Source: Weissella confusa
GTDB taxonomy: Bacteria > Bacillota > Bacilli > Lactobacillales > Lactobacillaceae
Direction of reading: 5' to 3'
Assembly (NCBI GenBank): GCA_016466735.1
Contig: JAAOED010000009.1
Location: forward strand, 1-64,000
DNA length: 64,000 bases
The notes under the pieces: model-generated
What the model was told of the DNA's origin: nothing
The model's database searches: none
What the model saw: the letters and a program-made list of their open reading frames with translations, nothing else
Part shown: piece after piece, positions 36,060 to 45,527 of the stretch
Layout: each line of letters opens with the position of its first letter
How positions within the stretch are numbered: the first letter of the stretch is position 1
Position numbers and translations under genes: made by a program

Positions 36060-37064
36060 ATGGACTTTAAAAGTGGTTTTTTATCAAAACGATGGGTGCA
36101 AGTTTTGATAGTTCTTATTGGGTTGGGAATCCTATTTAGGTTAGGTGTTTTTGGAGTGTTAATCTCACTAGCAGTATTAGGATATGCTGGTTATAGCATG
36201 TTCCAAACATACAAAACGTCGGGTAAGACGGCATTTACTAAAAAACAATGGATGTTGCTTGCTGGTGGAGTTTTGGTGTTCCTTTTAACGTTATCAAATA
36301 TGGGAAATACTAGCGTCAAGGAAGCTAATCAGGCTAAGTCTGAAAGCACGCAAATTTCAACTTCTTCTAGCAAGGAAGCGGGAAAAGCGAAGTCAGCTAC
36401 TAAGGAGTCAACGCAAAAAGTTGAATCTGCCAATGCGAGCCAGAAATCGGCATTGGAAAGCAGTAATGCAGCGTCTCAAAGTCAAGCCAAGGCTGATAGC
36501 GAGGCGAAAGCCAGTTCTGCTGCTGAAAAATTAGCTGGTATGAATTATGGTTCGTATACGGGGCAAATGTTTGTAGATCAATTAAAGTCTGCAGGTGTTT
36601 CGAATATCAAGATTGAAGATATTGAGTTTTCAACCGATGATTCTGGTGCGGTATACACCTATCCAGCACCGAAAGCTGGAGAAGGGGAATATTACGATGT
36701 GTTTGTTGAGCCATCCGGAAATGTTAAACCGCTGTATGACCCTTTCTATAAGAAAAAAGCTAAGAAGATGGTACTAGATAATATTTCATATGTTGAATCT
36801 GCTGCGAATTATTATTTTGAGCAAAATGGCTATACCTTAATTGGACACAGTATCATCGGCGGAACCAATGCGAGTTATGATCAAGATACAGGAGAATTTT
36901 CCGCGGATTTCACTGATGCTGAAGTACGATTTGGTGGCGTTAAGCACAAACACCAACTTGTCACTGTTGCTTTTAAATTGAAGGATAATAAATTTAATAC
37001 TGACATGCCTAATGGTGGTGTAGAACTTGTAAAAATCGAATTAAATGGAACACAAGTATATTAG
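36060..37064 (+). CDS. membrane-anchored surface protein with Ser/Ala/Lys-rich stalk
   Basis: A 334-aa protein not assignable to a named family. Three hydrophobic segments lie near the N-terminus (about residues 10-50 and 60-80). A low-complexity stalk rich in Ser, Ala, Lys and Gln (about 85-160) follows, then a folded extracellular domain (about 160-334). Codon use (TTA, ATA) is less biased than in neighbouring genes, in keeping with low expression. The SD aaggag is strong. It is monocistronic. Confidence 0.75.
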   Translation: MDFKSGFLSKRWVQVLIVLIGLGILFRLGVFGVLISLAVLGYAGYSMFQTYKTSGKTAFTKKQWMLLAGGVLVFLLTLSNMGNTSVKEANQAKSESTQISTSSSKEAGKAKSATKESTQKVESANASQKSALESSNAASQSQAKADSEAKASSAAEKLAGMNYGSYTGQMFVDQLKSAGVSNIKIEDIEFSTDDSGAVYTYPAPKAGEGEYYDVFVEPSGNVKPLYDPFYKKKAKKMVLDNISYVESAANYYFEQNGYTLIGHSIIGGTNASYDQDTGEFSADFTDAEVRFGGVKHKHQLVTVAFKLKDNKFNTDMPNGGVELVKIELNGTQVY

Positions 37065-37079
37065 AATATCTTATCAATA

Positions 37080-37129
37080 GATAGAAGAACCACAAATTGG
37101 ATTGTGCCAATTTGTGGTTCTTTTCTATC
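37080..37129. terminator. bidirectional intrinsic terminator
   Basis: A long inverted repeat in which gatagaag...aaccacaaattgg pairs with ccaatttgtggtt...ctatc, with loop attgtg. It lies between convergent genes and overlaps the last codons of the leftward gene. Confidence 0.9.
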
Positions 37130-37421
37130 TATAACGAATTAAACTGTGGAAGCCTTCCTTAGAACCGAAGACACCTTGGCCTTGAACGGTTGTATGGGTG
37201 ATATCGAGAATTTCATAGCCGTCATCTTGCATACGTGACAAGATTAAATCGATTTGGTTCGTGTATTGCGTTTCAACACCGAATACCTGATTAATGAATT
37301 TGCTGAAAGAGGTAATCATAATGACGTGAATCTTGCCATCTTTTTCAGCCAGATATTTTTGAACCTCACGCTCATAAAGCGAGTCAGCGGCTAGTTTGTT
37401 TGATGAATCGAAAAAGCCCAT
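37125..37421 (-). CDS. hypothetical protein, 98 aa
   Basis: A small soluble protein of unknown function. The C-terminal half, DDGYEILDITHTTVQGQGVFGSKEGFHSLIRYR, resembles short DUF4177-type proteins in its pattern of GYE.....T, but the match is weak. The SD AAGGAGT (leftward) lies 5 nt before the ATG. It is divergent from the amino-acid permease gene. The 286-bp gap between them is AT-rich and holds a short caaaagg/ccttttg hairpin (37613-37629) but no promoter I can place. Confidence 0.7.
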   Translation of the reverse strand: MGFFDSSNKLAADSLYEREVQKYLAEKDGKIHVIMITSFSKFINQVFGVETQYTNQIDLILSRMQDDGYEILDITHTTVQGQGVFGSKEGFHSLIRYR

Positions 37422-37707
37422 CGTGTTGTACTCCTTAAGTGAAATGGTTATGTTGTTTAAATTTTACGATGCTATGTTGGTTAGATGCAATCAGAAACGG
37501 TTCATAAGTTGAATATATACAATTTGTAATGCATATACCGCAAAAACATGCACGAATATTCAAAAAAGAGTGCAAAAAAATACATTGATGTGCTATGATA
37601 TTATTCGTTGTCAAAAGGGTTTGCCTTTTGGCTGATGAATAAAAAGAGAATAAAAGAGAAAATGAATTTGTATATGATAGCAAATTTATTCAGAGGAGGG
37701 GCAGCGC

Positions 37708-39084
37708 ATGGCAGACAAAAACGCCGCGCCTGATTCGCTAAATCGCGGGTTATCTAAGCGTCACGTGACGATGATCGCGATTGGTGGAACAATTGGAACA
37801 GGATTGTTCTTGGGAGCCGGAGACTCAATCAGTCTGACGGGACCATCAATCCTATTTGTTTACTTACTAACAGGAATCTTCCTATATATTATGATGCGTG
37901 CCATCGGTGAGTTGCTTTACGCCGATCCGGACAACAATTCATTTGTGGCCTTTGTGTCAAAGTACTTAGGTCCGGGTGCCGGGCACTTCGTAGGTTGGTC
38001 ATACTGGATTACATTGATTTTGCCAGCCATGGCGGAGTTGACGGCCATCGGGTTATACGTCCAATACTGGTTACCAAATGTGCCAGCGTGGTTAATCGAA
38101 ATTATCGTGATGATCCTGTTGGTGGGGGTTAACCTGTTCGCGGTTAACTTCTTCGGTGAAGCAGAGTTTTGGTTCTCATCAATCAAGATTATTGCCATCC
38201 TAGGTATTATCGCAACGGGAATTATTATGATGTTGACTGGCTTCAATGCACCAGGAGCACATGGTGGACCAGTTTCACTAGGTAATATTACGCACAACTT
38301 CAAGTTCTTCCCAAATGGTGGGATGAGCTTCATGCAAGCATTCCCAATGGTCTTCTTCGCGTTCGTTGGAATTGAATTCGTTGGTTTGATGTCAGCGGAA
38401 ACAAAGAACCCACGCGAGGTGATGCCAAAGGTTATCAACACGGTGCTATTCCGTATCTTGATTTTTTACGTGGGTGCCTTGGCAATTATCATGTCAATTT
38501 ATGATTGGCATTACTTGCCATCAAACCAAAGCCCATTCGTGTTTATCTTTAAGTTGATCGGTATTCACTGGGCAGCAGCGTTGTTGAACTTCGTGGTTTT
38601 GACAGCAGCGATGTCAGCCTTGAATACGTTGATTTACTCAGCTGGGCGAGATGTTTACGCGTTGGCTTTGGAAAACACAGGGAAGTGGCAATCATACTTC
38701 AAGGTGCTATCAATGAAGGCAATCCCATCACGTGCGGTATTGTTCTCAGCAATCTTGATTATGTTGACGCCAATTATCAACGCATTGCCAATCTTTGAAT
38801 CAGCATTTAACTTCTTCGCATCAGCTACGGCGGCGATTACGTTGGTTATCTACAGCTTGATTATGTTGGCCCACCGCAAGTATCGCGCTAGTGCAGACTA
38901 CATTGAAGATGGCTTCAAGATGCCTTTCTACAAGATTGCTAGTCCATTGACGCTCGCATTCTTCTTGTTCATCTTCGGAACCCTGTTCTTGGACAAGACC
39001 GATATGATTGCAGCCTTTGGTGGTATCGCCTGGACGATTGGTTACGGTTGGTACAGCCACAAGAAGTATGGCATGAAATTTTAA
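37708..39084 (+). CDS. amino acid permease (APC superfamily, AAT family)
   Basis: A 458-aa transporter with twelve predicted membrane helices. The N-terminal signature LSKRHVTMIAIGGTIGTGLFLGAG (helix 1 unwound binding segment), EF..VGLMSAETKNPREVMPK in helix 6 and its following loop, and YSAGRDVYALA are typical of proton-coupled AAT-family permeases. The substrate cannot be fixed from sequence. The SD agaggagg is strong. It is monocistronic. Confidence 0.92.
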   Translation: MADKNAAPDSLNRGLSKRHVTMIAIGGTIGTGLFLGAGDSISLTGPSILFVYLLTGIFLYIMMRAIGELLYADPDNNSFVAFVSKYLGPGAGHFVGWSYWITLILPAMAELTAIGLYVQYWLPNVPAWLIEIIVMILLVGVNLFAVNFFGEAEFWFSSIKIIAILGIIATGIIMMLTGFNAPGAHGGPVSLGNITHNFKFFPNGGMSFMQAFPMVFFAFVGIEFVGLMSAETKNPREVMPKVINTVLFRILIFYVGALAIIMSIYDWHYLPSNQSPFVFIFKLIGIHWAAALLNFVVLTAAMSALNTLIYSAGRDVYALALENTGKWQSYFKVLSMKAIPSRAVLFSAILIMLTPIINALPIFESAFNFFASATAAITLVIYSLIMLAHRKYRASADYIEDGFKMPFYKIASPLTLAFFLFIFGTLFLDKTDMIAAFGGIAWTIGYGWYSHKKYGMKF

Positions 39085-39092
39085 AAACGATT

Positions 39093-39123
39093 AAACTCAC
39101 TGACTTTGGTTGGTGAGTTTTTT
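39093..39123 (+). terminator. intrinsic terminator
   Basis: The stem AAACTCAC (39093-39100) / GTGAGTTT (39113-39120) with a 12-nt loop and a T run. Confidence 0.85.
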
Positions 39124-39187
39124 CTGGTTTGTTTTTATATTAAAATTCAATTAGAATAAAGAAACGACTAAAAACGGAGGTTATGAG

Positions 39188-40696
39188 ATGACGGACTCAT
39201 ACACAGGTGCGGATTTACGTGCGCTATTGAAAGAACAAGCCTTGCTGGAAGAAACGATGGCTTTGGCCAGCTGGGATCAACTAACGGGGATGCCGAAGGA
39301 TTCAGGTGAATTCCGTGCGGAACTACAAAGTTATCTAACAGAGAAGTATTTGGGCGTTTCAACTGGTGACCAAGCCAAAGCGTTGGTGGCTTACTTTGAT
39401 GAACACGCTGCAGAACTTTCTGATGATGAACAAGCTTTGTTTGCGAAGTTTAAGGAAGATTATGAGCGTGATGCGGTTGTGCCAGCTGACGAGTACATTG
39501 CTTTTAACAAGTTGAGCTCATCAGCGCAAGACGCCTGGTCAGAGGCACGTGAGCAAGATGATTACAGCATCTACGCACCATACCTCCAACAATTGATTGC
39601 TATGAAGCGCAAGTTTATCACGTACTGGCACAAGGATGAGGCCACACCATATGATGTGTTGCTGAACCAATTTGAGCCTGGCTTGACTGTTGAAAAGTTG
39701 GACGCAGTCTTTAACGAAGTGAAGGCGGGCGTAGTGGCCTTGCGTAATCGTTTAGCAACTGAAGGAACTGAGCCAGATGACAGTTTCCTCCATCGTGATG
39801 TGGCGATTGCTGATCAACGTGAGTATGTTTGGGATGCCGCGGTTCGCTTGGGGTACGATCCAAACAAGGGACGTTTGGACGATACAATTCACCCATTTAT
39901 GCAAGATTTGAACCGCAATGATGCTCGTATTACAACGCGTTGGGCAACCGATGATTTCCAGATGGCGGTGTTGGGGATTTTGCACGAAGCAGGGCACGGT
40001 TTGTTTGCACAAAGCGTGGCGCCAAAGTGGGATTACACACCATTTAACAAAGCCATTGCGATGAGTATTCATGAGTCACAGTCACTCTTTAATGAAGTGG
40101 TCATTGGTCGTTCAGAAGCCTTTTTGCGCCATGATTACCCAATTATGCAAGCAGCCTTCCACGGTGTCCTAGATGATGTAGATTTTGAAACGTTCTACAA
40201 GGGTTGGATGAAGACACAAGCCAGTTTGATTCGTACGGAAGCTGATCCATTGACATATCCATTGCACATCATCATCCGCTATGAAATTGAGAAGGCCATC
40301 TTCAATGATGACATCGATGTTGAAACGTTGCCTGAGTTGTGGAATGCCAAGTATGAAGAGTATCTTGGTATTCGTCCACCGTCAGATTTGACGGGAATCC
40401 TACAAGATATCCACTGGGCTGGGGGCGACTTTGGTTACTTCCCATCATATGCATTGGGTCACTTGTATGCTGCGCAACTCCGTCACGAGATGGCGAAGAC
40501 GTTGGATATTGATGCCTTGCTTGAAGCCGGTGACATTCAACCGTTGTTCGACTGGCGTAAGGAGCATGTGTGGCAATATGGGGCTTCAAAGACACCATCA
40601 CAAGTATTGCGTGATGCTACCGGCGAAGACTTGAACCCACAATACTGGTTGGACTTACAAACGCACCGTTATTTGCAAGCTTACAACGTTAAGTAA
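39188..40696 (+). CDS. M32 family metallocarboxypeptidase
   Basis: A 502-aa cytosolic, largely helical zinc carboxypeptidase (Taq carboxypeptidase type). The zinc motif HEAGH is at residues 266-270 (GILHEAGHGLFAQSV) and the downstream Glu ligand lies in MSIHESQSLFNE. DPLTYPLHIIIRYEIEKAIF and the final WQYG....PSQVLRDATGE segment are family hallmarks. It removes C-terminal residues of peptides in amino-acid supply. The second of two close ATGs is correct; the first (39183) is out of frame. Confidence 0.95.
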   Translation: MTDSYTGADLRALLKEQALLEETMALASWDQLTGMPKDSGEFRAELQSYLTEKYLGVSTGDQAKALVAYFDEHAAELSDDEQALFAKFKEDYERDAVVPADEYIAFNKLSSSAQDAWSEAREQDDYSIYAPYLQQLIAMKRKFITYWHKDEATPYDVLLNQFEPGLTVEKLDAVFNEVKAGVVALRNRLATEGTEPDDSFLHRDVAIADQREYVWDAAVRLGYDPNKGRLDDTIHPFMQDLNRNDARITTRWATDDFQMAVLGILHEAGHGLFAQSVAPKWDYTPFNKAIAMSIHESQSLFNEVVIGRSEAFLRHDYPIMQAAFHGVLDDVDFETFYKGWMKTQASLIRTEADPLTYPLHIIIRYEIEKAIFNDDIDVETLPELWNAKYEEYLGIRPPSDLTGILQDIHWAGGDFGYFPSYALGHLYAAQLRHEMAKTLDIDALLEAGDIQPLFDWRKEHVWQYGASKTPSQVLRDATGEDLNPQYWLDLQTHRYLQAYNVK

Positions 40697-40716
40697 ACAG
40701 CTGAAGGTTATATTTT

Positions 40717-40765
40717 AAGGCCGTGAATTTCTTGAGACAGATTCAAGAGATTCACGGCCTTTTAT
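40717..40765 (+). terminator. intrinsic terminator
   Basis: The stem AAGGCCGTGAAT / ATTCACGGCCTT with an inner tcttga/tcaaga helix, followed by tttta. Confidence 0.9.
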
Positions 40766-40844
40766 GTTTGACTTGTGCTTCACTGAAGTTTGGTTTTTGG
40801 TCGGTTCATTATGATTGCAAACAATCGAAAGAGAGGCAATCCTT

Positions 40845-41921
40845 ATGACAAAGACTAATAATTCGGCGGCCGTGATTCTCATTCCGGCCTATGAACCAAC
40901 AGAAAATTTCATTACCGTGATGATGAACCTGCAGGCAGTGACCAATCGTCCGGTTGTGGTAGTGGATGATGGATCAGGCATCCACTACCAAACAATCTTT
41001 GCGCAAATCGAAGAGCTAGGTGCCACGGTACTAGTACATGACCAGAATCGCGGTAAAGGTGTGGCTCTTAAAACAGGTATTAAGTATGTCCAAACAGCAT
41101 TTCCCAACACAGCTGGCATTGTGACAGCCGATTCAGATGGTCAGCACGCCATTTCTGACATTATTCGGATTGCGGAAAAGCTGGAAACAGGAACAGATGA
41201 CTTGATTCTCGGTGTCCGTAATTTTGAAAAAGGTGCTGTACCGCCCAAATCTTACTGGGGTAACAAATTAACCAGTAAGATGACGCAATTTGCAACGGGG
41301 TTAGTCATACCGGATACCCAAACCGGATTACGTGGTTTGCCTCGTAACACATTATCAGCGATGAGCGAGATTAGTGGTGACCGATTTGAATATGAAATGA
41401 ACATGTTGCTGGAGTTACAAGAACGGGGCATCGGTCTAGCACTGGTTCCAATTCAAACCATTTACGAAGGCAACAATGAAGGCACCCATTTTCACCCAAT
41501 TCGTGATTCCTTATTGGTCTACAGACGTTTTTTGAAATTTGCCTTCTCATCATTGAGTTCGGCGATGGTTGATATTGCGTTGTTTGCAGTTTTGCTGCTG
41601 ACCTTGTTTAAAGGGGCTTCCACAATGAGTTTATTAGGGGCATCAGTGCTGGCTCGATTCATCTCTGGTATTTTTAACTTCATCCTTAATCAACGATGGG
41701 TGTTTAAGTCACAAAATACGACTGGTGATCGTCACCGCTATGTCGCATTATTCACCTTTCAAATGTTCTTATCAGCGGGCCTATTACAGTTAGTGGATAC
41801 GTTTATTCCGCATCCAGTGCCGGTGAAAATAATGGTAGACACCCTAATATTTGTTGGTAGCTATTTAGTACAAAAGAAATTGGTTTTCAAATCACGAATG
41901 GAGAGAACGCATGAAGCGTAA
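40845..41921 (+). CDS. GT2 glycosyltransferase fused to a GtrA domain
   Basis: A 358-aa protein. Residues about 1-220 form a GT2 domain of the dolichyl-phosphate-mannose-synthase type (IPAYEPTENF, VVVDDGSG, DSDGQH as the DxD motif). Residues about 225-355 form a four-helix GtrA flippase-like domain. Such fusions load a sugar on undecaprenyl phosphate and help present it outside for polymer decoration. The ATG at 40845 has gagagg 8 nt upstream. It overlaps the next gene by 11 nt and starts a cell-surface cluster to 46206. Confidence 0.9.
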   Translation: MTKTNNSAAVILIPAYEPTENFITVMMNLQAVTNRPVVVVDDGSGIHYQTIFAQIEELGATVLVHDQNRGKGVALKTGIKYVQTAFPNTAGIVTADSDGQHAISDIIRIAEKLETGTDDLILGVRNFEKGAVPPKSYWGNKLTSKMTQFATGLVIPDTQTGLRGLPRNTLSAMSEISGDRFEYEMNMLLELQERGIGLALVPIQTIYEGNNEGTHFHPIRDSLLVYRRFLKFAFSSLSSAMVDIALFAVLLLTLFKGASTMSLLGASVLARFISGIFNFILNQRWVFKSQNTTGDRHRYVALFTFQMFLSAGLLQLVDTFIPHPVPVKIMVDTLIFVGSYLVQKKLVFKSRMERTHEA

Positions 41922-42804
41922 GTTAACGTTAGTGACATCCGTAATTTTGACGGTTTATACGAGTTTTACACTGGTCGATACGTTTATGCTACAGCACGGT
42001 GGTACAGCAATTGCGACGAGCACGCAAACCGTCAAAACAACCGCGAAGAAAGATTCAAGTACGGTCAAAAAGACGGCCACGTCCTATGAGGATAGTCACA
42101 TGAGTATTAACGTCACAACTGAACGGGTTGATGGCACAACGGTCTACGTGGCGGACATAACAGTCGATGATCCAAGCTTGTTACAAACGGCCTTGGCTAA
42201 TAATACATATGGTCGTAATTACACTGAAAAAACGTCATCGATGGCAAGTGAGCATAATGCAATTTTTGCGATTAATGGTGATTATTATGGTTTCCGCGAT
42301 ACTGGTTATGTTGTGCGCAATGGCACATTGTATCGCGATACTGTGGCAACCGATACGGATGCGTTAGTTATTGATAGCGACGGCAATATGAAGTCAGTTA
42401 ATCAGAGCGATGAAACGGCGAGTGAACTACTTAAAAATGGTGCCCAGCAGGTACTAAGTTTTGGCCCAACGCTGGTTGAAAACGGCAAAGTGACGGTCTC
42501 TGAAGACGCTGAAGTTGGTCAATCACAGGCCTCTAATCCACGTACCGCAATTGGACAGGTTGGTAAAAATCATTACGTGGTGGTGGTTTCTGATGGTCGA
42601 ACGTCTGAATCGACAGGGCTGTCTTTGTATCAATTAGCAAATGTCATGAAAAGTCATGGGGCAACCTACGCCTACAATTTGGACGGCGGGGGATCATCAA
42701 CCATGGTGCTCAATGGCAAGGTGATTAACAATCCAGTTGGTGGATCTGGCCAGTCTAGTGAACGGGCGGTGTCAGATATGTTGTACTTTGGCTACAGTGA
42801 GTAA
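41911..42804 (+). CDS. exported phosphodiester glycosidase (NAGPA-domain) protein
   Basis: A 297-aa protein with an N-terminal signal or anchor (residues 5-27), a Thr/Lys/Ser-rich stalk, and a phosphodiester glycosidase domain of the NAGPA family. Family motifs are NAIFAINGDYYGFRDTGYVVRNG, NPRTAIGQVG, and YAYNLDGGGSSTMVLNG near the C-terminus. These enzymes cleave sugar-1-phosphodiester bonds and occur in exopolysaccharide loci. Its start overlaps the GT2-GtrA gene, so both are coupled. The target is probably a phosphate-linked surface glycan. Confidence 0.88.
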   Translation: MKRKLTLVTSVILTVYTSFTLVDTFMLQHGGTAIATSTQTVKTTAKKDSSTVKKTATSYEDSHMSINVTTERVDGTTVYVADITVDDPSLLQTALANNTYGRNYTEKTSSMASEHNAIFAINGDYYGFRDTGYVVRNGTLYRDTVATDTDALVIDSDGNMKSVNQSDETASELLKNGAQQVLSFGPTLVENGKVTVSEDAEVGQSQASNPRTAIGQVGKNHYVVVVSDGRTSESTGLSLYQLANVMKSHGATYAYNLDGGGSSTMVLNGKVINNPVGGSGQSSERAVSDMLYFGYSE

Positions 42805-42813
42805 GGAGGGAAC

Positions 42814-43182
42814 ATGGCAAAATATCAAACGGCATTTAAGTGGTTGGGTGTGACAGGATTTATCTTTGTTTTCCACCTGATTTACAACTATTTCGGTCAC
42901 GGGGTACAGTCGCCAAAAATGAATTGGGCATGGTTAGTACCCGCAGCGGTGTTGATTTGGCATGTATTGGTGGTAACCATTAAGCCAGCAATTGCCCAAT
43001 CCCCAAAATACAAAACGTTCTGGGCGTGGGGCAATTTGGCCACTTGGTCGGTCATCATTGCCTTGATCGTCGCGGGTATCTTAGAAATTGCCGGGACGGG
43101 CTCGACCTTTATTGTTGGGTACTATGTTATTTCAGCGTTGCTATTAATTGGTGGTGTATTTCAAACAATTAAATCGGCCTAA
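42814..43182 (+). CDS. small polytopic membrane protein, 122 aa
   Basis: An unrecognised protein with four predicted membrane helices (about residues 10-28, 40-58, 68-88, 95-118) and short loops. A taaggaggg SD lies directly upstream, and it begins 9 nt after the phosphodiester glycosidase gene, so it belongs to the same operon. A terminator follows it. Confidence 0.75.
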   Translation: MAKYQTAFKWLGVTGFIFVFHLIYNYFGHGVQSPKMNWAWLVPAAVLIWHVLVVTIKPAIAQSPKYKTFWAWGNLATWSVIIALIVAGILEIAGTGSTFIVGYYVISALLLIGGVFQTIKSA

Positions 43183-43190
43183 CGTGGATA

Positions 43191-43216
43191 GATCAGTCAA
43201 ATGGCTGGTCTTTTTT
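43191..43216 (+). terminator. intrinsic terminator
   Basis: A 6-bp stem GATCAG / CTGGTC (one G-U), 8-nt loop, then six T. It splits the surface cluster into two transcription units. Confidence 0.7.
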
Positions 43217-43311
43217 AATTCACAAATTTTAAGTTTGACATTAGCTCCCTTGAGTGAAGCTTTAAGGTTCAACCGGCATAGTAATAGTACAAATTATCGA
43301 GGTGAAAGAAA

Positions 43312-44763
43312 ATGATGAAAAATAAAAAAGCAGTCGCAACGATTGGTGTGCTAGGCGTAATGGCGCTAGGTGGTGCTAGTTATGCGGTGATGCAATCAGA
43401 TACTGACGACACGAATACCGAAGTAGCAAAAACAGCTAGTGCCAAAAGCTCATCGACGACCACCACGAAAAAGCTCGCTGTAACAGCTTATCCAACCGCA
43501 GCGCAAACCGGCGATGCATCTGGCAAGGTGACGGCCGATGGTACGGTGGATTTATCTAAGATGAAGGCAACTGGATCTGGTGTAAAGGTGTCCGATAAAA
43601 CCATCACGATTTCTAAGGGTGGTACGTATTACGTGACAGGATCAGCGAGCGATGCACAAATTGTCGTTGATGCCGGTGACAAGGATGAAGTCACAATCAT
43701 TATGAACGGCGTGAATCTGACATCGACGACTGGTCCATCTATCTATGAGAAGAACGCGGACAAGACCATTATTTCATCAGCAACCAATTCAATTAATTTG
43801 ATTGACGGTGGCACAATTGCTGATACCGACGAGGAGAAAGCAGCCGTTTATGCAACGCACGACTTAACCTTTAAGGGTGACGGTGTGGTCGCAATTAACG
43901 GTGATTCAAAGGATGCGGTTTATACCAAGGATGATTTGAAAATCAAGTCAGGTACGGTGTTTGCCAAGGCAATTAAAGACGGTTTAGTTGGGCATGATTC
44001 GGTGCACATTACCGACGGTACGGTTAACGTATCAGCTGGGGATGATGCGATTGAATCAAATCAAGACAACGACGAAAATAAGGGCTTGGTTGAAATTACT
44101 GGTGGAGACGTTACAGTCGCCACGGGTACAGAAGATGGTAATCATGGTATTTCTGCCGAACGTAAGCTGGTGATTTCAGGCGGTAAGGTTGCGGTCACAA
44201 GTTCATATGAAGGTATGCAAGCCAATGAAATCGATATCGATGGTGGTGAAACCACAATCAGTAGTACGGATGATGCGGTGAATGCATCAGGTAGTTACAA
44301 GACGCCAATCTTGAATATTACGGCGGGTAAGCTTGTCTTCCTAGCTGGTGGTGACGGCCTTGATTCGAACGGGGATATCACAATGTCAGGTGGTACGGTC
44401 GAAGCGATGATCAGTTCATCCCCAGACAACGAGGCAGTCGATTTGGATGGCACGTTGACCTTCACTGGCGGTACTATACTCTACGGTGGAACTGGCACTG
44501 GAGCAACTTTTGATAACGCCTATGTGAAGTTGCCAAGTGGCGTTAAGCAGGGTGATAAGGTAACCGTAGTTGACGATGCAAACAAGACGATCGCAAGCTA
44601 CACAGTTAACGCTGATGGTGACACGGTTGCTGTTGCGTCAACCGATATTAAGTCAGGTTCTACCTACAAGGTAACGGTGAACGGGACGACGACTGAAGTG
44701 ACGGCAGGTACTGGTTTGACTGAAGGAATGGCTGGTGGTGGGCCGGCCGGTGGCATGCGTTAG
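43312..44763 (+). CDS. Cthe_2159-type carbohydrate-binding beta-helix protein, exported
   Basis: A 483-aa protein with a signal peptide (residues 1-25, KKAVATIGVLGVMALGG) and a Ser/Thr linker. A long right-handed parallel beta-helix region (about 75-400) follows, in which Gly/Asp-rich turns recur (TGGDVTVAT, SGGKVAVTS, DGGETTISS, SGGTVEAMI). This matches the Cthe_2159 family, one member of which binds acidic polysaccharides. The C-terminus is Gly-rich (EGMAGGGPAGGMR). VTC and DUF4956 genes follow directly, the usual company of this family. Confidence 0.88.
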   Translation: MMKNKKAVATIGVLGVMALGGASYAVMQSDTDDTNTEVAKTASAKSSSTTTTKKLAVTAYPTAAQTGDASGKVTADGTVDLSKMKATGSGVKVSDKTITISKGGTYYVTGSASDAQIVVDAGDKDEVTIIMNGVNLTSTTGPSIYEKNADKTIISSATNSINLIDGGTIADTDEEKAAVYATHDLTFKGDGVVAINGDSKDAVYTKDDLKIKSGTVFAKAIKDGLVGHDSVHITDGTVNVSAGDDAIESNQDNDENKGLVEITGGDVTVATGTEDGNHGISAERKLVISGGKVAVTSSYEGMQANEIDIDGGETTISSTDDAVNASGSYKTPILNITAGKLVFLAGGDGLDSNGDITMSGGTVEAMISSSPDNEAVDLDGTLTFTGGTILYGGTGTGATFDNAYVKLPSGVKQGDKVTVVDDANKTIASYTVNADGDTVAVASTDIKSGSTYKVTVNGTTTEVTAGTGLTEGMAGGGPAGGMR

Positions 44764-44780
44764 GACTGATTGGTGAAAAT

Positions 44781-45527
44781 ATGCAAGTTTTCAATCGATA
44801 TGAAGTGAAATATATTATTACCCAAGCGCAGTACGAGGGCATTTTGCAGGCGTTGCTTGCAGCTGAACATATGCGCCTAGATCGTTACAACCAAACGGGA
44901 GAATCGTATCCCATTCAATCGCTTTATTATGCATCAGTAACGGATGCCGTTTCACAGCAGGCGTTGCGTTTGGAACCCAATGAATTTAAACAGCGACTCC
45001 GCATGCGATCTTATGGACCGGCGAACGCGGATAAGCCGGTTTTCTTGGAGATTAAAAAGAAGTTTTTGAAGAAAACCTATAAGCGACGCATCACGGTCGA
45101 TTATGAAACGGCGAATCGCTTCTTGGCTGCCGGTGAATTACCAGATAACCAAATTGGTCGGGAAGTCCTAGCGTTGGCCCGCAAACAATTGCAACCGGTG
45201 ATTAAGGTAGCGTACGAACGAGTTGCGCTTCATGCGACGTCATGCGATAGCGATTTACGGATATCGTTCGACACCAATATTATGACGTCGACACGCGATT
45301 TGAATATTTCAAGCCAAACAATCGGGGCGACCTTGTTGCCGGCTGGAATGGTATTGATGGAGATTAAAACCGAGTTGGGGATGCCAACATTTCTTCGCCG
45401 AATAGTTGCTGATTATCAGTTACGACCCACAAGTTTTTCAAAATTCGAACGCGGTTTAAAACGTAGCTTCCAAGCGAGCGACGAAACATACACAGATATT
45501 TTACAAAAGGAAATTGCACATGGTTAA
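44781..45527 (+). CDS. VTC domain protein (polyphosphate polymerase fold)
   Basis: A 248-aa cytosolic protein with the VTC/CYTH-like tunnel fold. The start NRYEVKYIIT carries the basic ligands, FKQRLRMRSYG the Arg pair, and VFLEIKKKFLKKTYKRR the metal Glu and Lys cluster, with a late VLMEIKTE. In yeast Vtc4 this fold makes polyphosphate from ATP, but bacterial versions are uncharacterised. It lies between the carbohydrate-binding protein and DUF4956 genes and overlaps the latter by 8 nt. Confidence 0.88.
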   Translation: MQVFNRYEVKYIITQAQYEGILQALLAAEHMRLDRYNQTGESYPIQSLYYASVTDAVSQQALRLEPNEFKQRLRMRSYGPANADKPVFLEIKKKFLKKTYKRRITVDYETANRFLAAGELPDNQIGREVLALARKQLQPVIKVAYERVALHATSCDSDLRISFDTNIMTSTRDLNISSQTIGATLLPAGMVLMEIKTELGMPTFLRRIVADYQLRPTSFSKFERGLKRSFQASDETYTDILQKEIAHG